A stretch of DNA of 64,000 nucleotides from Vibrio alfacsensis (GCF_003544875.1 NZ_CP032093.1:434001-498000), one strand, 5' to 3'. Numbered from the stretch's first letter, positions 28,157 to 42,100 are shown. The notes: generated by a model from the letters alone, not told the origin. Program-made: numbers and translations.

Positions 28157-29407
28157 GTGGCTTCATTAAAACTGACAGTGGACCGGATACAACCCGGCTT
28201 ACATATTCGCCTTCCTCTAAAATGGAATGATCATCCTTTCTTACTGAATAGCTTTAAAATTAAAGATCATCAGCAAGTAGAAATGATCCGTCATCTTGGC
28301 ATTAAGTTTGTCTACTTTAACCCAGAGCAAAGTCACGCATCGCCTTTACCTGTAAACCAACCACAGGAAGATGTTTCTACAGATGAATCGCTCGATCTAG
28401 AAGCTCAAAAGCTATGGCAAGAAAAACAAAGTCGTATTGAAAAGCTCAATGCTTATCGTCGTCGTGTGATTAAGTGTGAAAAAGAGTTTGAGCGCTCGCT
28501 TGCACGTATGCGAGCGGTGATGATGAAAATACGTAATCGTCCTATTGATGCCGTAGATGAAGCTAAGCAGTTAATCGATGACATCGTTGATAAGTTAATG
28601 TCTGACGACAATGTCACGCTGCACCTTATGAATGGTAAGAATGAATTTGAAGATGTTTACTTTCATTCTCTTAATGTTGCGGTCATCGCTATGATGATTG
28701 GCAGAGCAAAAGGCTATTCAGCTGAGAAGCTGAAAGCTCTGTCTTTTGCTGCGCTATTTCATGATATGGGGAAAATTAAGATTCCCACTGCGATATTGAG
28801 AAAACAACAGCCATTGACCGAACCTGAAAGTAACTACCTCAAGTTACATACAAAGTATGGCTTAGACATCGCTCATGAGATTGACTGCTTTCCGGATAGT
28901 GCAAAAACCGTTATTGCTCAGCATCACGAGTTAAATGATGGTTCAGGTTATCCAGAGGGATTAAAAGGAGATGCGATCTGTGAATTGACTCAGGTGATCA
29001 TGGTTGCTAATGCATTTGACAACTTGTGCCATACGCCAGTTGTCGCGGAACAGAAAATTCCTTACACCGCGCTCTCTCATCTCTATAAGAATTGCAAACA
29101 TCTATATAAAGAAGAAAACCTCAATATTTTAATCAAGTTTATGGGGGTATTCCCGCCTGGAACGGTGGTTCAACTTTCAAATAACATGATTGGCTTGGTG
29201 ATCTCGGTAAACGACTCCCATTTGTTATATCCCAATGTATTGGTGTACGACCCGACGGTACCGCGCACTCAAGCACCGATTATTGAGCTTGCATCCAAAG
29301 ATATTAAGATAGTTAAGGCGATTCATCCGTCGAAACTCCCAGATAAAGTAAAAGAGTATATTAATCCACGCTCTCGAATATCGTATTTCTTTGATAGTGA
29401 CGAATAG
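28157..29407 (+). CDS. HD-GYP domain cyclic-di-GMP phosphodiesterase (DUF3391 N-terminus)
   Basis: Predicted to hydrolyse cyclic di-GMP. 416 residues from GTG 28157. Residues about 3-130 are the DUF3391 region ('RIQPGLHIRLPLKW'). The HD-GYP domain follows: H202-D203 in 'FHDMGKIKIP', 'HTKYGLDIA' (about 231-239), H256-H257-E258, and the GYP loop 'DGSGYPEG' at 261-268. All metal and signature residues are present, so it should be active. Alone in its transcription unit, upstream of the rRNA operon. Confidence 0.93.
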   Translation: MASLKLTVDRIQPGLHIRLPLKWNDHPFLLNSFKIKDHQQVEMIRHLGIKFVYFNPEQSHASPLPVNQPQEDVSTDESLDLEAQKLWQEKQSRIEKLNAYRRRVIKCEKEFERSLARMRAVMMKIRNRPIDAVDEAKQLIDDIVDKLMSDDNVTLHLMNGKNEFEDVYFHSLNVAVIAMMIGRAKGYSAEKLKALSFAALFHDMGKIKIPTAILRKQQPLTEPESNYLKLHTKYGLDIAHEIDCFPDSAKTVIAQHHELNDGSGYPEGLKGDAICELTQVIMVANAFDNLCHTPVVAEQKIPYTALSHLYKNCKHLYKEENLNILIKFMGVFPPGTVVQLSNNMIGLVISVNDSHLLYPNVLVYDPTVPRTQAPIIELASKDIKIVKAIHPSKLPDKVKEYINPRSRISYFFDSDE

Positions 29408-29524
29408 TTATCCACAGATTTTTGTGAATAATCTGTGTAAACCCTGAGTGTTATTTTGCTCTTTTCTTCTTGTTGGATACAAAGTGTTCGGTTGATGCTT
29501 TTTGGAAAAAATGCATATTTAGTA

Positions 29525-29552
29525 TTGCCAAAGAAAAGTAACTCCCTATAAT
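29525..29552 (+). promoter_or_regulatory. rRNA operon promoter
   Basis: -35 TTGCCA (29525-29530), 16-bp spacer, -10 TATAAT (29547-29552), followed by a GC-rich discriminator GCGCATCC as in stringently controlled rrn promoters. The leader to the 16S start is about 400 nt. A-rich sequence upstream may act as an UP element. Confidence 0.75.
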
Positions 29553-29705
29553 GCGCATCCACCGACACAGCAGACGCGATAAGGCTTCAGCAATGTCGGA
29601 GAGGTAAAAAGCTTCTGAGAAAATAAATTGAAAAAGTACTTGCTACTCTCAATCATCTCGTTAGAATGCACCTCCGCTTTGAGAGAAAGTTTTCAATCAA
29701 AGCAA

Positions 29706-29715
29706 GCTCTTTAAA
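29706..29715 (+). promoter_or_regulatory. boxA antitermination element of the rrn leader
   Basis: GCTCTTTAAA resembles boxA (TGCTCTTTAACA). A second copy, TGCTCTTTAACA, lies in the 16S-23S spacer at about 31612. Confidence 0.6.
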
Positions 29716-29956
29716 AATAAGAACCTATCAATCTGTGTGGGCACTCGTTGATGATAATCCAATTAGATATTTCTTTTCTTAACGGAAAGCGGTATCAAAA
29801 TTAGGTTTCAATGAACTGAGTGACCAAACGAGTCGAAAGACTTGGCACAGTCAATTCATTATCGTTCTGTTGGAACGATAATAGCTTTAAAATTACTTCT
29901 TACTTTCGAGTAAGAGCAGTTTTGAAGTCAGTATTCATTGAGCCGAACAAAATCTT

Positions 29957-31505
<1,549 letters not shown>

Positions 31506-31868
31506 TACGAAACGGATAGTTTGCTTTCACTTTTTAAAAGTGAAGACAAATGAGTCTCGATGAGTGTCCACACAGATTGATGGTTTTGAAGCGAAAGCTT
31601 CGAGCTATTATTGCTCTTTAACAATTTGGAAAGCTGACAAAACAAATCTTGTCTTAAATAGATAAGCGTTTGTTTGTAAAGTTCTCAAAGTATTCATTTC
31701 GATGAATACACAAAAACACATTCAAGTGTTCTTGGGTTTTGCGAAAGCAAAACATATTTGAGTCCGGCAAAATCGATAGCTATCTCGCTCATTCAAATAA
31801 TGAGATAGCAACTTTGGTTGTTTAAACAACAAACTCAAGATTTCTTCTGAAACTCTTTGGGGTTGTAT
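31506..31868 (+). other. 16S-23S spacer without tRNA genes
   Basis: 363 bp with no tRNA. It contains a boxA (TGCTCTTTAACA) and the inverted repeat TTTCACTTTTTAAAAGTGAA, which recurs before the 5S at about 34840 and probably forms processing stems. A palindrome GAGATAGC/GCTATCTC flanks about 31778-31811. Confidence 0.7.
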
Positions 31869-34753
<2,885 letters not shown>

Positions 34754-34876
34754 TACAACACCCAAAGGGTTTTGATGGACTCAAAGCAAGAACAAGACTT
34801 GATTGTGTAGAGAACACAAAACAGCTTTTCAAACTTTTGTTTTCACTTTTAAAAAGTGAAAGTAAAAGACAGAATT

Positions 34877-34996
34877 TGCTTGGCGACCATAGCATTTTGG
34901 ACCCACCTGACTTCCATTCCGAACTCAGAAGTGAAACGAAATAGCGCCGATGGTAGTGTGGGGTTTCCCCATGTGAGAGTAGGACATCGCCAGGCT
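34877..34996 (+). rRNA. rrf: 5S ribosomal RNA (first copy)
   Basis: 120 nt from TGCTTGGCGACC to CGCCAGGCT, with CCGAACTCAGAAGTGAAACG and the terminal stem pairing. Confidence 0.96.
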
Positions 34997-35051
34997 TTAA
35001 TTAAGAAATCCGGTCAATAGCACGGGATTTGGTCCGAAAAGGACATTTGAT

Positions 35052-35109
35052 GCTGATATGGCTCAGTCGGCGCATTTGGTTGGCAGTTCGATTCTGGGTA
35101 TCAGCACCA
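35052..35109 (+). pseudogene. Truncated tRNA-Thr lacking its anticodon arm
   Basis: 58 nt: GCTGATATGGCTCAGT, then a shortened middle CGGCGCATTTGGTTGG, then CAGTTCGATTCTGGGTATCAGCACCA-type 3' end. The 5' acceptor GCTGATA pairs with TATCAGC and the D-arm start, T-arm and CCA are as in tRNA-Thr(GGT) of 5S-Thr-5S operons, but about 18 nt covering the anticodon stem-loop are missing. It sits between two 5S genes, exactly where an intact tRNA-Thr is expected. Confidence 0.8.
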
Positions 35110-35125
35110 TTCACAAACAGAATTT

Positions 35126-35245
35126 TACTTGGCGACCATAGCACTTTGGACCCACCTGATTTCCATTCCGAACTCAGAAGTGAAACGAAGTAGCGCCGAT
35201 GGTAGTGTGGGGCTTCCCCATGTGAGAGTAGGACATTGCCAGGTT
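35126..35245 (+). rRNA. rrf: 5S ribosomal RNA (second copy)
   Basis: 120 nt from TACTTGGCGACC to TTGCCAGGTT, highly similar to the first copy. The terminal stem differs at compensating or wobble positions. Confidence 0.95.
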
Positions 35246-35274
35246 CTTATTTAGACTTTAGGTCTAACCAGTGC

Positions 35275-35351
35275 GGAGCGGTAGTTCAGTTGGTTAGAAT
35301 ACCGGCCTGTCACGCCGGGGGTCGCGGGTTCGAGTCCCGTCCGCTCCGCCA
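35275..35351 (+). tRNA. tRNA-Asp (GTC)
   Basis: 77 nt, acceptor GGAGCGG/CCGCTCC, anticodon loop CTGTCAC with GTC, T-loop TTCGAGT, encoded CCA. Last gene of the rRNA operon; the terminator-containing repeat follows. Confidence 0.97.
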
Positions 35352-35363
35352 TTTATTCAGACA

Positions 35364-35533
35364 AAGCCCTAGCAGAAATGCTGGGGCTTTTTCGTATATG
35401 TACAAACTTGGTCCTCGACCAACGAGTCCCGCTTGAACGCAAGCGACGAAGCCCTAGCAGCAATGTTGGGGCTTTTTCGCATATGCATAAACTTGGTCTT
35501 TGACCAACGAGTCTTGCTTGAGCGTAAGTCAGG
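35364..35533 (+). repeat. Two tandem 85-bp repeats, each holding an rrn terminator
   Basis: Copy 1 at 35364-35448 and copy 2 at 35449-35533. Each begins with the terminator hairpin AAGCCCTAGCAG..ATG.TGGGGCTTTTT and continues through CTTGGTC...GACCAACGAGTC and CGCTTGAACGCAAGCG, two further stems. Differences are scattered and partly compensatory. A decayed third copy (AGCAGAAATGTTGAAGTC...) lies beyond the IS element at about 36669. Confidence 0.75.
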
Positions 35534-35559
35534 CTACTCCGTTATTTATTTAGATCTCA

Positions 35560-36667
35560 TACCAATCTGGAAAATTAACTGGTCAGGTCTATCCATCTTC
35601 TCGAACACATCTTGGAGACTCTGGTGGAGCACTCCAAAAAACTATTCCAAGCACTACACACTTTAGAGACGATATCTTCGTAATCCGAAAAAGACTGATT
35701 GGCAAGATAGTGTTGTCTCAACCAACTCCATACTTGTTCTATGGGGTTTAGCTCTGGAGAATAGGGTGGGAGTTTGATGACACTGATGTTCTGAAATTCA
35801 TCGGCAATATCTTCGGTGTGCCATCCTGCGCCATCCATAATGACGACGGCATGACGTCCTTTTTCGGTGACTGCGGAGATCTGCTTAAGGTGCTCAACCA
35901 TAATCTCTTTGTTAACCCAAGGAACAACCATTGCTTCTCCGATCCCTCTAGTGGGGTATACTGAGCCAAACAAATAAGCATACTCAAATTGCTGTTGTTT
36001 TACCGCTCTCGGCCTTGAACCACGTTCAGCCCAAAGTCGAGTTGTCGTATTTTGCTGGCCAAATCTCGCTTCATCTTGAAACCAGACATCAACGCTCTCA
36101 AGTCCCATATGGCCTGGGATCTTAGGATCGTTTCGATTTTGAATTTTTAAAATCGTCTTGGATTTGTTGGGATTGTTTAGGGTGTTTGGAGCGGGAAGTT
36201 ATCCAAGAAAAGCCCATATGATTGAGCAAATAATAAATGGAATCTGGATGGTAGTACTTACCAAACTCTTCGGCGATATAGGTATGGATGTCAGCGCCAG
36301 TTAACCTGCCCCAGATGAATCCTCTGCTCGATTCTTTATGTATAGGCTTAATTGCTCACGTTGTTGAGGATTAAGGAAAGCAGGCCGACCCGTTCTTGGT
36401 TTTCTTGCAACCCATCAAGGCCATCCTCAAGGAACGTTTGTACCCATTTGTTGACACTAGTTCTGCTGACTTTAAGGAACTTGGCAATTTGGGTGCGAGA
36501 GTGACCATCTTTAAAGTGGGCCAACGCAAGTAATCGCATCTTCATTTGGATAGATTTTTGTTGGCTAGCAAGCTTTTTAAAGTCAATGTTATCGAGGCTG
36601 TCCATAGCATCCGTTTTTACGAAAAAGTAATCGCATCAATTAGATCATATTTTTACTTAGATTGGTA
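35560..36667 (-). mobile_element. IS630-family insertion sequence, about 1.1 kb
   Basis: Flanked by TA dinucleotides (35560-35561 and 36666-36667), with terminal inverted repeat TACCAATCT/AGATTGGTA. Size and TA target duplication fit IS630. It carries one transposase gene on the minus strand and has inserted downstream of the rRNA operon, at the edge of the 85-bp repeat region. Confidence 0.85.
35575..36605 (-). pseudogene. IS630-family transposase, frameshifted about three times
   Basis: N-terminal helix-turn-helix 'SRTQIAKFLKVSRTSVNKW' (from ATG 36605), middle segment 'GRPAFLNPQQREQLSLY' and 'LTGADIHTYIAEEFGKYY', and the DDE domain 'VDVWFQDEARFGQQNTTTRL ... VVIMDGAGWH ... PPYSPELNPIEQVWSW' with D, D and E visible. 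The pieces lie in different frames. The first joint is repaired by one A (GAAAACC near 36401) and the second by one G (TGGGGC near 36314); the third, near 36148, needs a change in an A-run of uncertain size. Repaired length is about 343 residues, typical of the family. Confidence 0.8.
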
Positions 36668-36948
36668 TCAGCAGAAATGTTGAAGTCTTTTCATATGTAT
36701 TAAAGTTGGGTATTCGGCTAGTAAGCTTCGTCAGCCTTTAATCTACAACACCTCCTGCCATTAGTTGAAACACAACCTAAACGTACCTCCTTGCAACCAT
36801 GCGAGACCTTTGGAAACGGTCTAAAGATGTTATTTCAGAAAAGTACAGCTTAGATAAATTGATGACACACATCAGTAAACTATGTTTGCTTTACTCTGAT
36901 TGGGTGTGAGGGCTAATCTAAGAAGAGTCAGTCTTGGAGTGCAAACTA
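36668..36948 (+). other. Non-coding stretch with decayed third repeat copy
   Basis: The first 70 bases are a diverged copy of the 85-bp rrn-downstream repeat. Further on is a hairpin AGACC-TTTGGAAAC-GGTCT at about 36809. No coding sequence or clear promoter was recognised apart from GGAG at 36937, the ribosome-binding site of the next gene. Confidence 0.5.
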
Positions 36949-38385
36949 ATGATTCAGCTATTACGTAGTGAAAAACTAAAAAGTTTATTTGAAAGCCTAT
37001 CTTCACCAGAGGGAATCGCTGTCATTAACCCTGCGACAGAGGAGGAGTTACTTCGCTTAAAGCCTAGTTTGCTCATGGAGCTGGATGAACAGATTGAACA
37101 GTGCAGAATAGCACAACAAGACTGGTCAAAGTTGGCAGCGAAAGAACGATCTCTGATACTCAAAAGCTGGTTTCAGCTGCTTGTAGAGCACGCTGACGAT
37201 ATCGCCACTATTATCACCTTAGAGCAAGGGAAACCTCTCGCAGAAAGCCGTGGAGAGGTCGCGTATGGTGCATCCTTTGTTGAATGGTTCGCAGAGGAGG
37301 CCAAGCGCGCTTATGGAGAGGTTATTCCAGCTCCATCTATGGATAGGCGTTTGTCTACCATTAAACAGCCTGTAGGTGTGTGTGCGGCGATTACACCATG
37401 GAACTTTCCTATTGCAATGATCACTAGAAAAGCGGCGCCTGCTCTTGCTGCTGGCTGCGGAATGATCGTAAAACCATCAGAGCTAACACCGCTAACGGCT
37501 ATTGCTGTTGTGGATTTAGCGCATCAAGCTGGTATTCCTAAAGCGTTATTGTCTCTAGTTATTTCTGAGCAAGCTGCGGAATTTGGGCAGCTGCTGAGTA
37601 CCGATCCAAGAATCAAGAAGATATCTTTCACTGGCTCTACACGTGTTGGGAAAATCTTATTGAAGCAAGCGAGTGATAGCGTAAAAGCCGTTTCTATGGA
37701 GCTTGGCGGAAATGCCCCTTTTATTGTCTTTGATGATGCAGATATAGAAAGTGCCATAAATGGATTGATTGCATCTAAATTTCGCAATGCAGGACAAACG
37801 TGTGTATGCACCAACAGATTATATGTACACGAGAGCATCAAAGATGAATTTGTTGCAGTCCTATTAGATAAAGTATCTGCATTGCAGGTTGGTAATGGGC
37901 GGGAACCAACAATCACACTTGGTCCGGTTATCACGATGGCGGCTAAGCATCGCCTGGAGGCAAATATCGATCAGGCAGTGCAAGAGGGGGCTGTCATCAT
38001 TAACCAGCCTCAAAAGCTACCTGGGCGCTTTATGGAGCCTGTTTTACTCGACAATATCGAGCAAGGCATGGCGATTGTTCAGCAGGAGTTATTTGGACCT
38101 GTCTTGCCCATCATTACGTTTGAGAATGATGAACAAGTTCTCGCAATGGCAAATGACACTGAGTATGGGTTAGCATGCTACTTCTATACAGATAGCTTGA
38201 AACGAATTATCAAATTCAGTGAATGTCTAGACTATGGCATGGTTGGTGTTAATGAGGGGATCATTTCTACGGAAGTTGCTCCCTTTGGTGGTATCAAAGA
38301 GTCAGGTATAGGGCGTGAGGGTGCCAAGCAAGGGATGGACGAATATTTAGAGACTAAATATGTTTGTCTCGGTGGGATAAATTAG
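36949..38385 (+). CDS. NAD(P)-dependent aldehyde dehydrogenase, succinate-semialdehyde type
   Basis: Oxidises an aldehyde to its acid using NAD(P); closest in layout to GabD, which converts succinate semialdehyde to succinate. 478 residues from ATG 36949, with GGAG 9 bp upstream. Visible motifs: 'ITPWNFPIAMITRK' (cofactor site), 'SFTGSTRVGK', 'MELGGNAP' with general base E251, and 'FRNAGQTCVCTNRL' with nucleophile C285. The second cysteine two residues later is common in GabD proteins. It stands alone, without gabT, so the physiological substrate is uncertain. Confidence 0.88.
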   Translation: MIQLLRSEKLKSLFESLSSPEGIAVINPATEEELLRLKPSLLMELDEQIEQCRIAQQDWSKLAAKERSLILKSWFQLLVEHADDIATIITLEQGKPLAESRGEVAYGASFVEWFAEEAKRAYGEVIPAPSMDRRLSTIKQPVGVCAAITPWNFPIAMITRKAAPALAAGCGMIVKPSELTPLTAIAVVDLAHQAGIPKALLSLVISEQAAEFGQLLSTDPRIKKISFTGSTRVGKILLKQASDSVKAVSMELGGNAPFIVFDDADIESAINGLIASKFRNAGQTCVCTNRLYVHESIKDEFVAVLLDKVSALQVGNGREPTITLGPVITMAAKHRLEANIDQAVQEGAVIINQPQKLPGRFMEPVLLDNIEQGMAIVQQELFGPVLPIITFENDEQVLAMANDTEYGLACYFYTDSLKRIIKFSECLDYGMVGVNEGIISTEVAPFGGIKESGIGREGAKQGMDEYLETKYVCLGGIN

Positions 38386-38400
38386 TGCTTTTATGCCCCA

Positions 38401-38434
38401 TAGCTATAACCCATTAATAGCTATAACCCATTAA
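38401..38434 (+). repeat. Perfect 17-bp tandem duplication
   Basis: TAGCTATAACCCATTAA occurs twice head-to-tail immediately after the aldehyde dehydrogenase gene. No function is evident. Confidence 0.7.
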
Positions 38435-38548
38435 AAGATAAGAGGGAGCGAGATGTCAGTCTGTCTGGCTTCTCTCATATTAGAGTTGCTTGGATTGCGG
38501 ATTTTGTGAAAAGTGATAAAGGTAAGTTCTTTTAGAACGAAAAAAGCC

Positions 38549-38571
38549 GCATCAAATGATACGGCTTTTCG
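38549..38571 (-). terminator. Terminator of the distal tRNA unit
   Basis: Stem AAAGCCG/CGGCTTT extended by ATC/GAT, with a run of T on the minus strand, just after the last tRNA-Asn; also usable by the plus-strand gene. Confidence 0.75.
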
Positions 38572-38575
38572 AAAG

Positions 38576-38651
38576 TGGCTCCTCCTGCTGGGCTCGAACC
38601 AGCGACCTGCGGATTAACAGTCCGTCGCTCTACCAACTGAGCTAAGGAGGA
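38576..38651 (-). tRNA. tRNA-Asn (GTT)
   Basis: 76 nt; acceptor TCCTCCT/AGGAGGA, anticodon loop CTGTTAA, encoded CCA. Last gene of the distal tRNA unit. Asn-spacer-Thr (38576-38786) is a near-identical tandem copy of 38823-39033. Confidence 0.97.
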
Positions 38652-38710
38652 ACTATCCTGTTTGTGCTTTCTTAAAAATAGCTTAAAACTAATCAAGTGC
38701 ACTGAATAAA

Positions 38711-38786
<76 letters not shown>

Positions 38787-38822
38787 GCCGAATCAATAAG
38801 ATCTTATCTTATCAATTAAAAG

Positions 38823-38898
38823 TGGCTCCTCCTGCTGGGCTCGAACCAGCGACCTGCGGATTAACAGTCCGTCGCTCTACCAACTGAGCTAAGGAGGA
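38823..38898 (-). tRNA. tRNA-Asn (GTT)
   Basis: Identical to the copy at 38576; 76 nt with encoded CCA. Its downstream spacer is nearly identical as well. Confidence 0.97.
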
Positions 38899-38957
38899 AC
38901 TATCCTGTTTGTGCTTTCTTAAAAGTAGTTTAAAACTAATCAAGCGCACTGAATAAA

Positions 38958-39033
<76 letters not shown>

Positions 39034-39084
39034 ACATTGTATTCTTTATTGTCGTTCGTGCTAAGCACCAACAACTAGAAATTG

Positions 39085-39160
39085 TGGTGCCCGGAGGCGG
39101 AATCGAACCACCGACACGAGGATTTTCAATCCTCTGCTCTACCGACTGAGCTATCCGGGC
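39085..39160 (-). tRNA. tRNA-Phe (GAA), GCCCGGA acceptor form
   Basis: 76 nt; acceptor GCCCGGA/TCCGGGC, anticodon loop TTGAAAA, encoded CCA. First gene of the distal unit. Same acceptor form as the first gene of the proximal unit at 41985. Confidence 0.97.
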
Positions 39161-39170
39161 GACGAGGTGT

Positions 39171-39199
39171 ATTAAAAGGCTTTTTGGTCTCTAGGTCAA
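39171..39199 (-). promoter_or_regulatory. Promoter of the distal tRNA unit
   Basis: On the minus strand, -35 TTGACC (39194-39199), 17-bp spacer, -10 TTTAAT (39171-39176), 10 bp before tRNA-Phe. Nearly identical in layout to the promoter at 42072-42100. Confidence 0.75.
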
Positions 39200-39345
39200 C
39201 AATAAATTTAAAATAAAATATCGTTTGATGAAATTGTGCTCGGAGTGGGGTGTTTTTATGCATTTTAATGTGGTCGCACACCATATTTTAAGCTTTTTGG
39301 CACACCAGAATGATAAATCCTAATACGGTTAATGGTGTCTAAAAT

Positions 39346-39376
39346 GAAAAGAGCACGTCCTAAAACGTGCTCTTGT
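39346..39376 (-). terminator. Terminator of the chemoreceptor gene
   Basis: Stem AGAGCACGT/ACGTGCTCT, loop TTTTAGG on the minus strand, followed by TTTTC; 20 bp after the stop. Confidence 0.75.
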
Positions 39377-39395
39377 CTAACTAAATGGGATTAAA

Positions 39396-41021
39396 CTAGC
39401 TCTTTACTGAGAACTTCTTCACCCAGCCTTCCAGTTCATTTGCTAAAGCGGATAGGGTTTGTGTGCTTGTTTGACTCTCATTTACAACCAAGTTTAATTG
39501 ACAACCACTCTCTTCGATTAAGTTAATACGATGTGCAATGTCATCACTTACTTGTGTTTGTTCTGCTGCTGCGGTTGCAATTTGTTGACTCATTTCAGAT
39601 ATAGACTCAAGTGCAGTAACAATTTGCTGAAGCGCCTCTGACGCATTCATAGATTCTGTCACCGTGCTTTCACTCGTCTCTGCACAGATCTCCATGGTCT
39701 GAATCGCATTACGTGAACCGTCTTGCAGATTGGCAATCATTAGCTGGATTTCTTTTGTACTGTCTTGTGTGCGGCCTGCGAGGTTACGTACCTCATCAGC
39801 GACAACAGCAAATCCACGGCCTTGTTCGCCCGCTCGTGCAGCCTCGATTGCTGCGTTTAGCGCTAAGAGGTTCGTTTGTTCGGCAATGTCGCCGATCACA
39901 TCAAGAACCTTAACGATGCTGTTTACGTCTTGATCCAGATCTGCAACCGCTTGGCTGGCCGTATTAAGTTGCGTTGCTAGACCCTGAATATTGTCAACGG
40001 TGCTGTGAATGAGAGATTGTGTGTGTTGGCTCTGCTTGTCAGCTTCGTCGGTATTGTTTGCAGTATCACTTGCAGAGGTAGCAACGTGATTTGCAGAAGA
40101 TGCCATTTCTGTCATTGCTGTTGCGATCATTGCAGTGGATTGTTGTTGAGACATGGTTAGCTCTGCAATCGAATTGGATCGCGATTCTACCGCTGACAGT
40201 TCAGAGCGAAGATCATGCATTGAGCTTTCTAAGTTAGTGACCATTTTAGCCAGAGATTGACTCATATCCTGTACAGCGTCGTAGATGCTGCCCTTTGGTG
40301 CAACGGTATCAAATTTGATTTGAATGTTGCCTTGCGCTACGGCTTGTACCGCTTTTCGTACGTCATTTGGTTCACCGCCAAGGAGGTTGAGCATTTTGCG
40401 AATAGAGATGATCAAACCACCCAAAATTGCCCCTGCGATAGCCAAACATAATGCGAGTTGCCACTGCGCAGTTGACCAAAAGCGAGCGTTTACCTCATTA
40501 AAGCCAATACCCGTACCAACAACCCAGCCCCAATGAGGCGTCTTCTCTGCGATAGAGTGCTTTTCTTCAATCGTGCCGTCTGGTAACTGCTGCGTCCAAG
40601 TGTACTCAACGATTTGACCTGTTCTATGGCCCAATACATCGACTATCAATTGACCGACGCTATTACCATTTCCATCACGGAAATCATGAAAGCTTGTGCC
40701 GTGTAGTTGAGGATCAAGTGGCGCGGCAATAAACATCATATTTTCATCGGCAACATAAACATATTCGTTATCTTTATAGCGATTATTTCTCAATAGTCGA
40801 GTTGCCAGGGCCTTAGCTTCGCTTTCTGACATTTTGCCCTCGATGGCCATTTTTTCCACTTCGGTCAGAATGCTGTAAGCACTTTTAAATAGTTCTGTTA
40901 CTCGAGCTTTGTTATCAAGATTGCTTGCAACTCGAAGAGTCCAAAGTCCTGATGCCGTCAGAGCAAGTAGAGCAGTCAATATGATTGCAGATAAGAAATA
41001 AGCTTGAGTTTTTAGTTTCAT
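39396..41021 (-). CDS. Methyl-accepting chemotaxis protein with single Cache sensor
   Basis: Inner-membrane chemoreceptor signalling to CheA/CheW. 541 residues. The first membrane helix is at about 7-28 and a periplasmic sCache-type sensor at about 35-185 ('[20 protein letters not shown]', '[15 protein letters not shown]'), then a second helix at about 188-208 and a short HAMP-like region ('[20 protein letters not shown]'). The cytoplasmic signalling domain has the hairpin tip '[19 protein letters not shown]' and '[14 protein letters not shown]'. Ligand is unknown. It stands alone with its own terminator between two tRNA units, an unusual setting. Confidence 0.95.
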   Translation of the reverse strand: MKLKTQAYFLSAIILTALLALTASGLWTLRVASNLDNKARVTELFKSAYSILTEVEKMAIEGKMSESEAKALATRLLRNNRYKDNEYVYVADENMMFIAAPLDPQLHGTSFHDFRDGNGNSVGQLIVDVLGHRTGQIVEYTWTQQLPDGTIEEKHSIAEKTPHWGWVVGTGIGFNEVNARFWSTAQWQLALCLAIAGAILGGLIISIRKMLNLLGGEPNDVRKAVQAVAQGNIQIKFDTVAPKGSIYDAVQDMSQSLAKMVTNLESSMHDLRSELSAVESRSNSIAELTMSQQQSTAMIATAMTEMASSANHVATSASDTANNTDEADKQSQHTQSLIHSTVDNIQGLATQLNTASQAVADLDQDVNSIVKVLDVIGDIAEQTNLLALNAAIEAARAGEQGRGFAVVADEVRNLAGRTQDSTKEIQLMIANLQDGSRNAIQTMEICAETSESTVTESMNASEALQQIVTALESISEMSQQIATAAAEQTQVSDDIAHRINLIEESGCQLNLVVNESQTSTQTLSALANELEGWVKKFSVKS

Positions 41022-41240
41022 AGTAGGCTCACAATAATAGAAACGTCATACTGTATATTTAAAGAGGCTAATAATAAATTCTTCTGGTGATCTTTGTATA
41101 GGGGTGTTGGCGTTGAACCGGTGAAATTATGATTTAGCCTAAATTTTTATCGTGAAATAAGTGTAAGTAACGGGATAAGAGTGGATATTGAATCTGAGTA
41201 TTGGGCGGAATGAGTAGGGAAGTAGAAAGCAGCTGAAAAG

Positions 41241-41270
41241 AAAAAAGCCAAGTCCTAAGACTTGGCTTTC
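41241..41270 (-). terminator. Terminator of the proximal tRNA unit
   Basis: Stem AAAGCCAAGTC/GACTTGGCTTT, loop CTAA, with T6 on the minus strand, 6 bp after the last tRNA-Asn. Confidence 0.8.
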
Positions 41271-41275
41271 TAATG

Positions 41276-41351
41276 TGGCTCCTCCTGCTGGGCTCGAACC
41301 AGCGACCTGCGGATTAACAGTCCGTCGCTCTACCAACTGAGCTAAGGAGGA
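41276..41351 (-). tRNA. tRNA-Asn (GTT)
   Basis: 76 nt; same sequence as the other tRNA-Asn copies. Last gene of the proximal unit. Confidence 0.97.
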
Positions 41352-41404
41352 ACTATTCTGTTTGTGTCTTGCCGATTATTTAAAATCAAGCAAATGCACC
41401 AAAA

Positions 41405-41480
41405 TGGTGCCTCGAGGCGGAATCGAACCACCGACACGAGGATTTTCAATCCTCTGCTCTACCGACTGAGCTATCGAGGC
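41405..41480 (-). tRNA. tRNA-Phe (GAA), GCCTCGA acceptor form
   Basis: 76 nt; body identical to the other tRNA-Phe, but acceptor GCCTCGA/TCGAGGC, with paired changes on both strands at two positions. Confidence 0.97.
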
Positions 41481-41487
41481 AAAAGAA

Positions 41488-41563
<76 letters not shown>

Positions 41564-41651
41564 ACACTATATTCTTTTAAGCAATAATGCTTTTTTAGAA
41601 GAGATAAACTCTTCATTTTTCAGAATCTCATCGAGATGAAACTCTAGAAAG

Positions 41652-41727
41652 TGGCTCCTCCTGCTGGGCTCGAACCAGCGACCTGCGGATTAACAGTCCG
41701 TCGCTCTACCAACTGAGCTAAGGAGGA
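41652..41727 (-). tRNA. tRNA-Asn (GTT)
   Basis: 76 nt, identical to the other copies. Confidence 0.97.
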
Positions 41728-41769
41728 ACTATCCTGTTTTGTGTCTTGCTTAAGCAAGCGCACCAAAAG

Positions 41770-41845
41770 TGGTGCCTCGAGGCGGAATCGAACCACCGAC
41801 ACGAGGATTTTCAATCCTCTGCTCTACCGACTGAGCTATCGAGGC
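41770..41845 (-). tRNA. tRNA-Phe (GAA), GCCTCGA acceptor form
   Basis: 76 nt, same form as 41405. The Thr-Phe-Asn triplet is tandemly repeated in this unit. Confidence 0.97.
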
Positions 41846-41852
41846 AAAAGAA

Positions 41853-41928
<76 letters not shown>

Positions 41929-41984
41929 ACATTATATTCTTTGCAATTTGTCATTCGTGCTTCGCACCAACGACTTTTAATTCG

Positions 41985-42060
41985 TGGTGCCCGGAGGCGG
42001 AATCGAACCACCGACACGAGGATTTTCAATCCTCTGCTCTACCGACTGAGCTATCCGGGC
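41985..42060 (-). tRNA. tRNA-Phe (GAA), GCCCGGA acceptor form
   Basis: 76 nt; first gene of the proximal unit, acceptor GCCCGGA/TCCGGGC. Confidence 0.97.
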
Positions 42061-42071
42061 AACGGAGCGCT

Positions 42072-42100
42072 ATTAAACGGATTTTCCTGCATTTCGTCAA
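42072..42100 (-). promoter_or_regulatory. Promoter of the proximal tRNA unit
   Basis: Minus strand: -35 TTGACG (42095-42100), 17-bp spacer, -10 TTTAAT (42072-42077), then GCGCTCCG discriminator before tRNA-Phe. Confidence 0.8.

Noticed and set aside
35236..35436. Plus-strand reading frame over tRNA-Asp ('VVQLVRIPACHAGGRGFESR')
   Set aside because: Translation of the tRNA itself; no ribosome-binding site and no independent coding signal.
41139..41336. Minus-strand reading frame over tRNA-Asn ('NPQVAGSSPAGGATLE')
   Set aside because: Another standard tRNA translation artefact.
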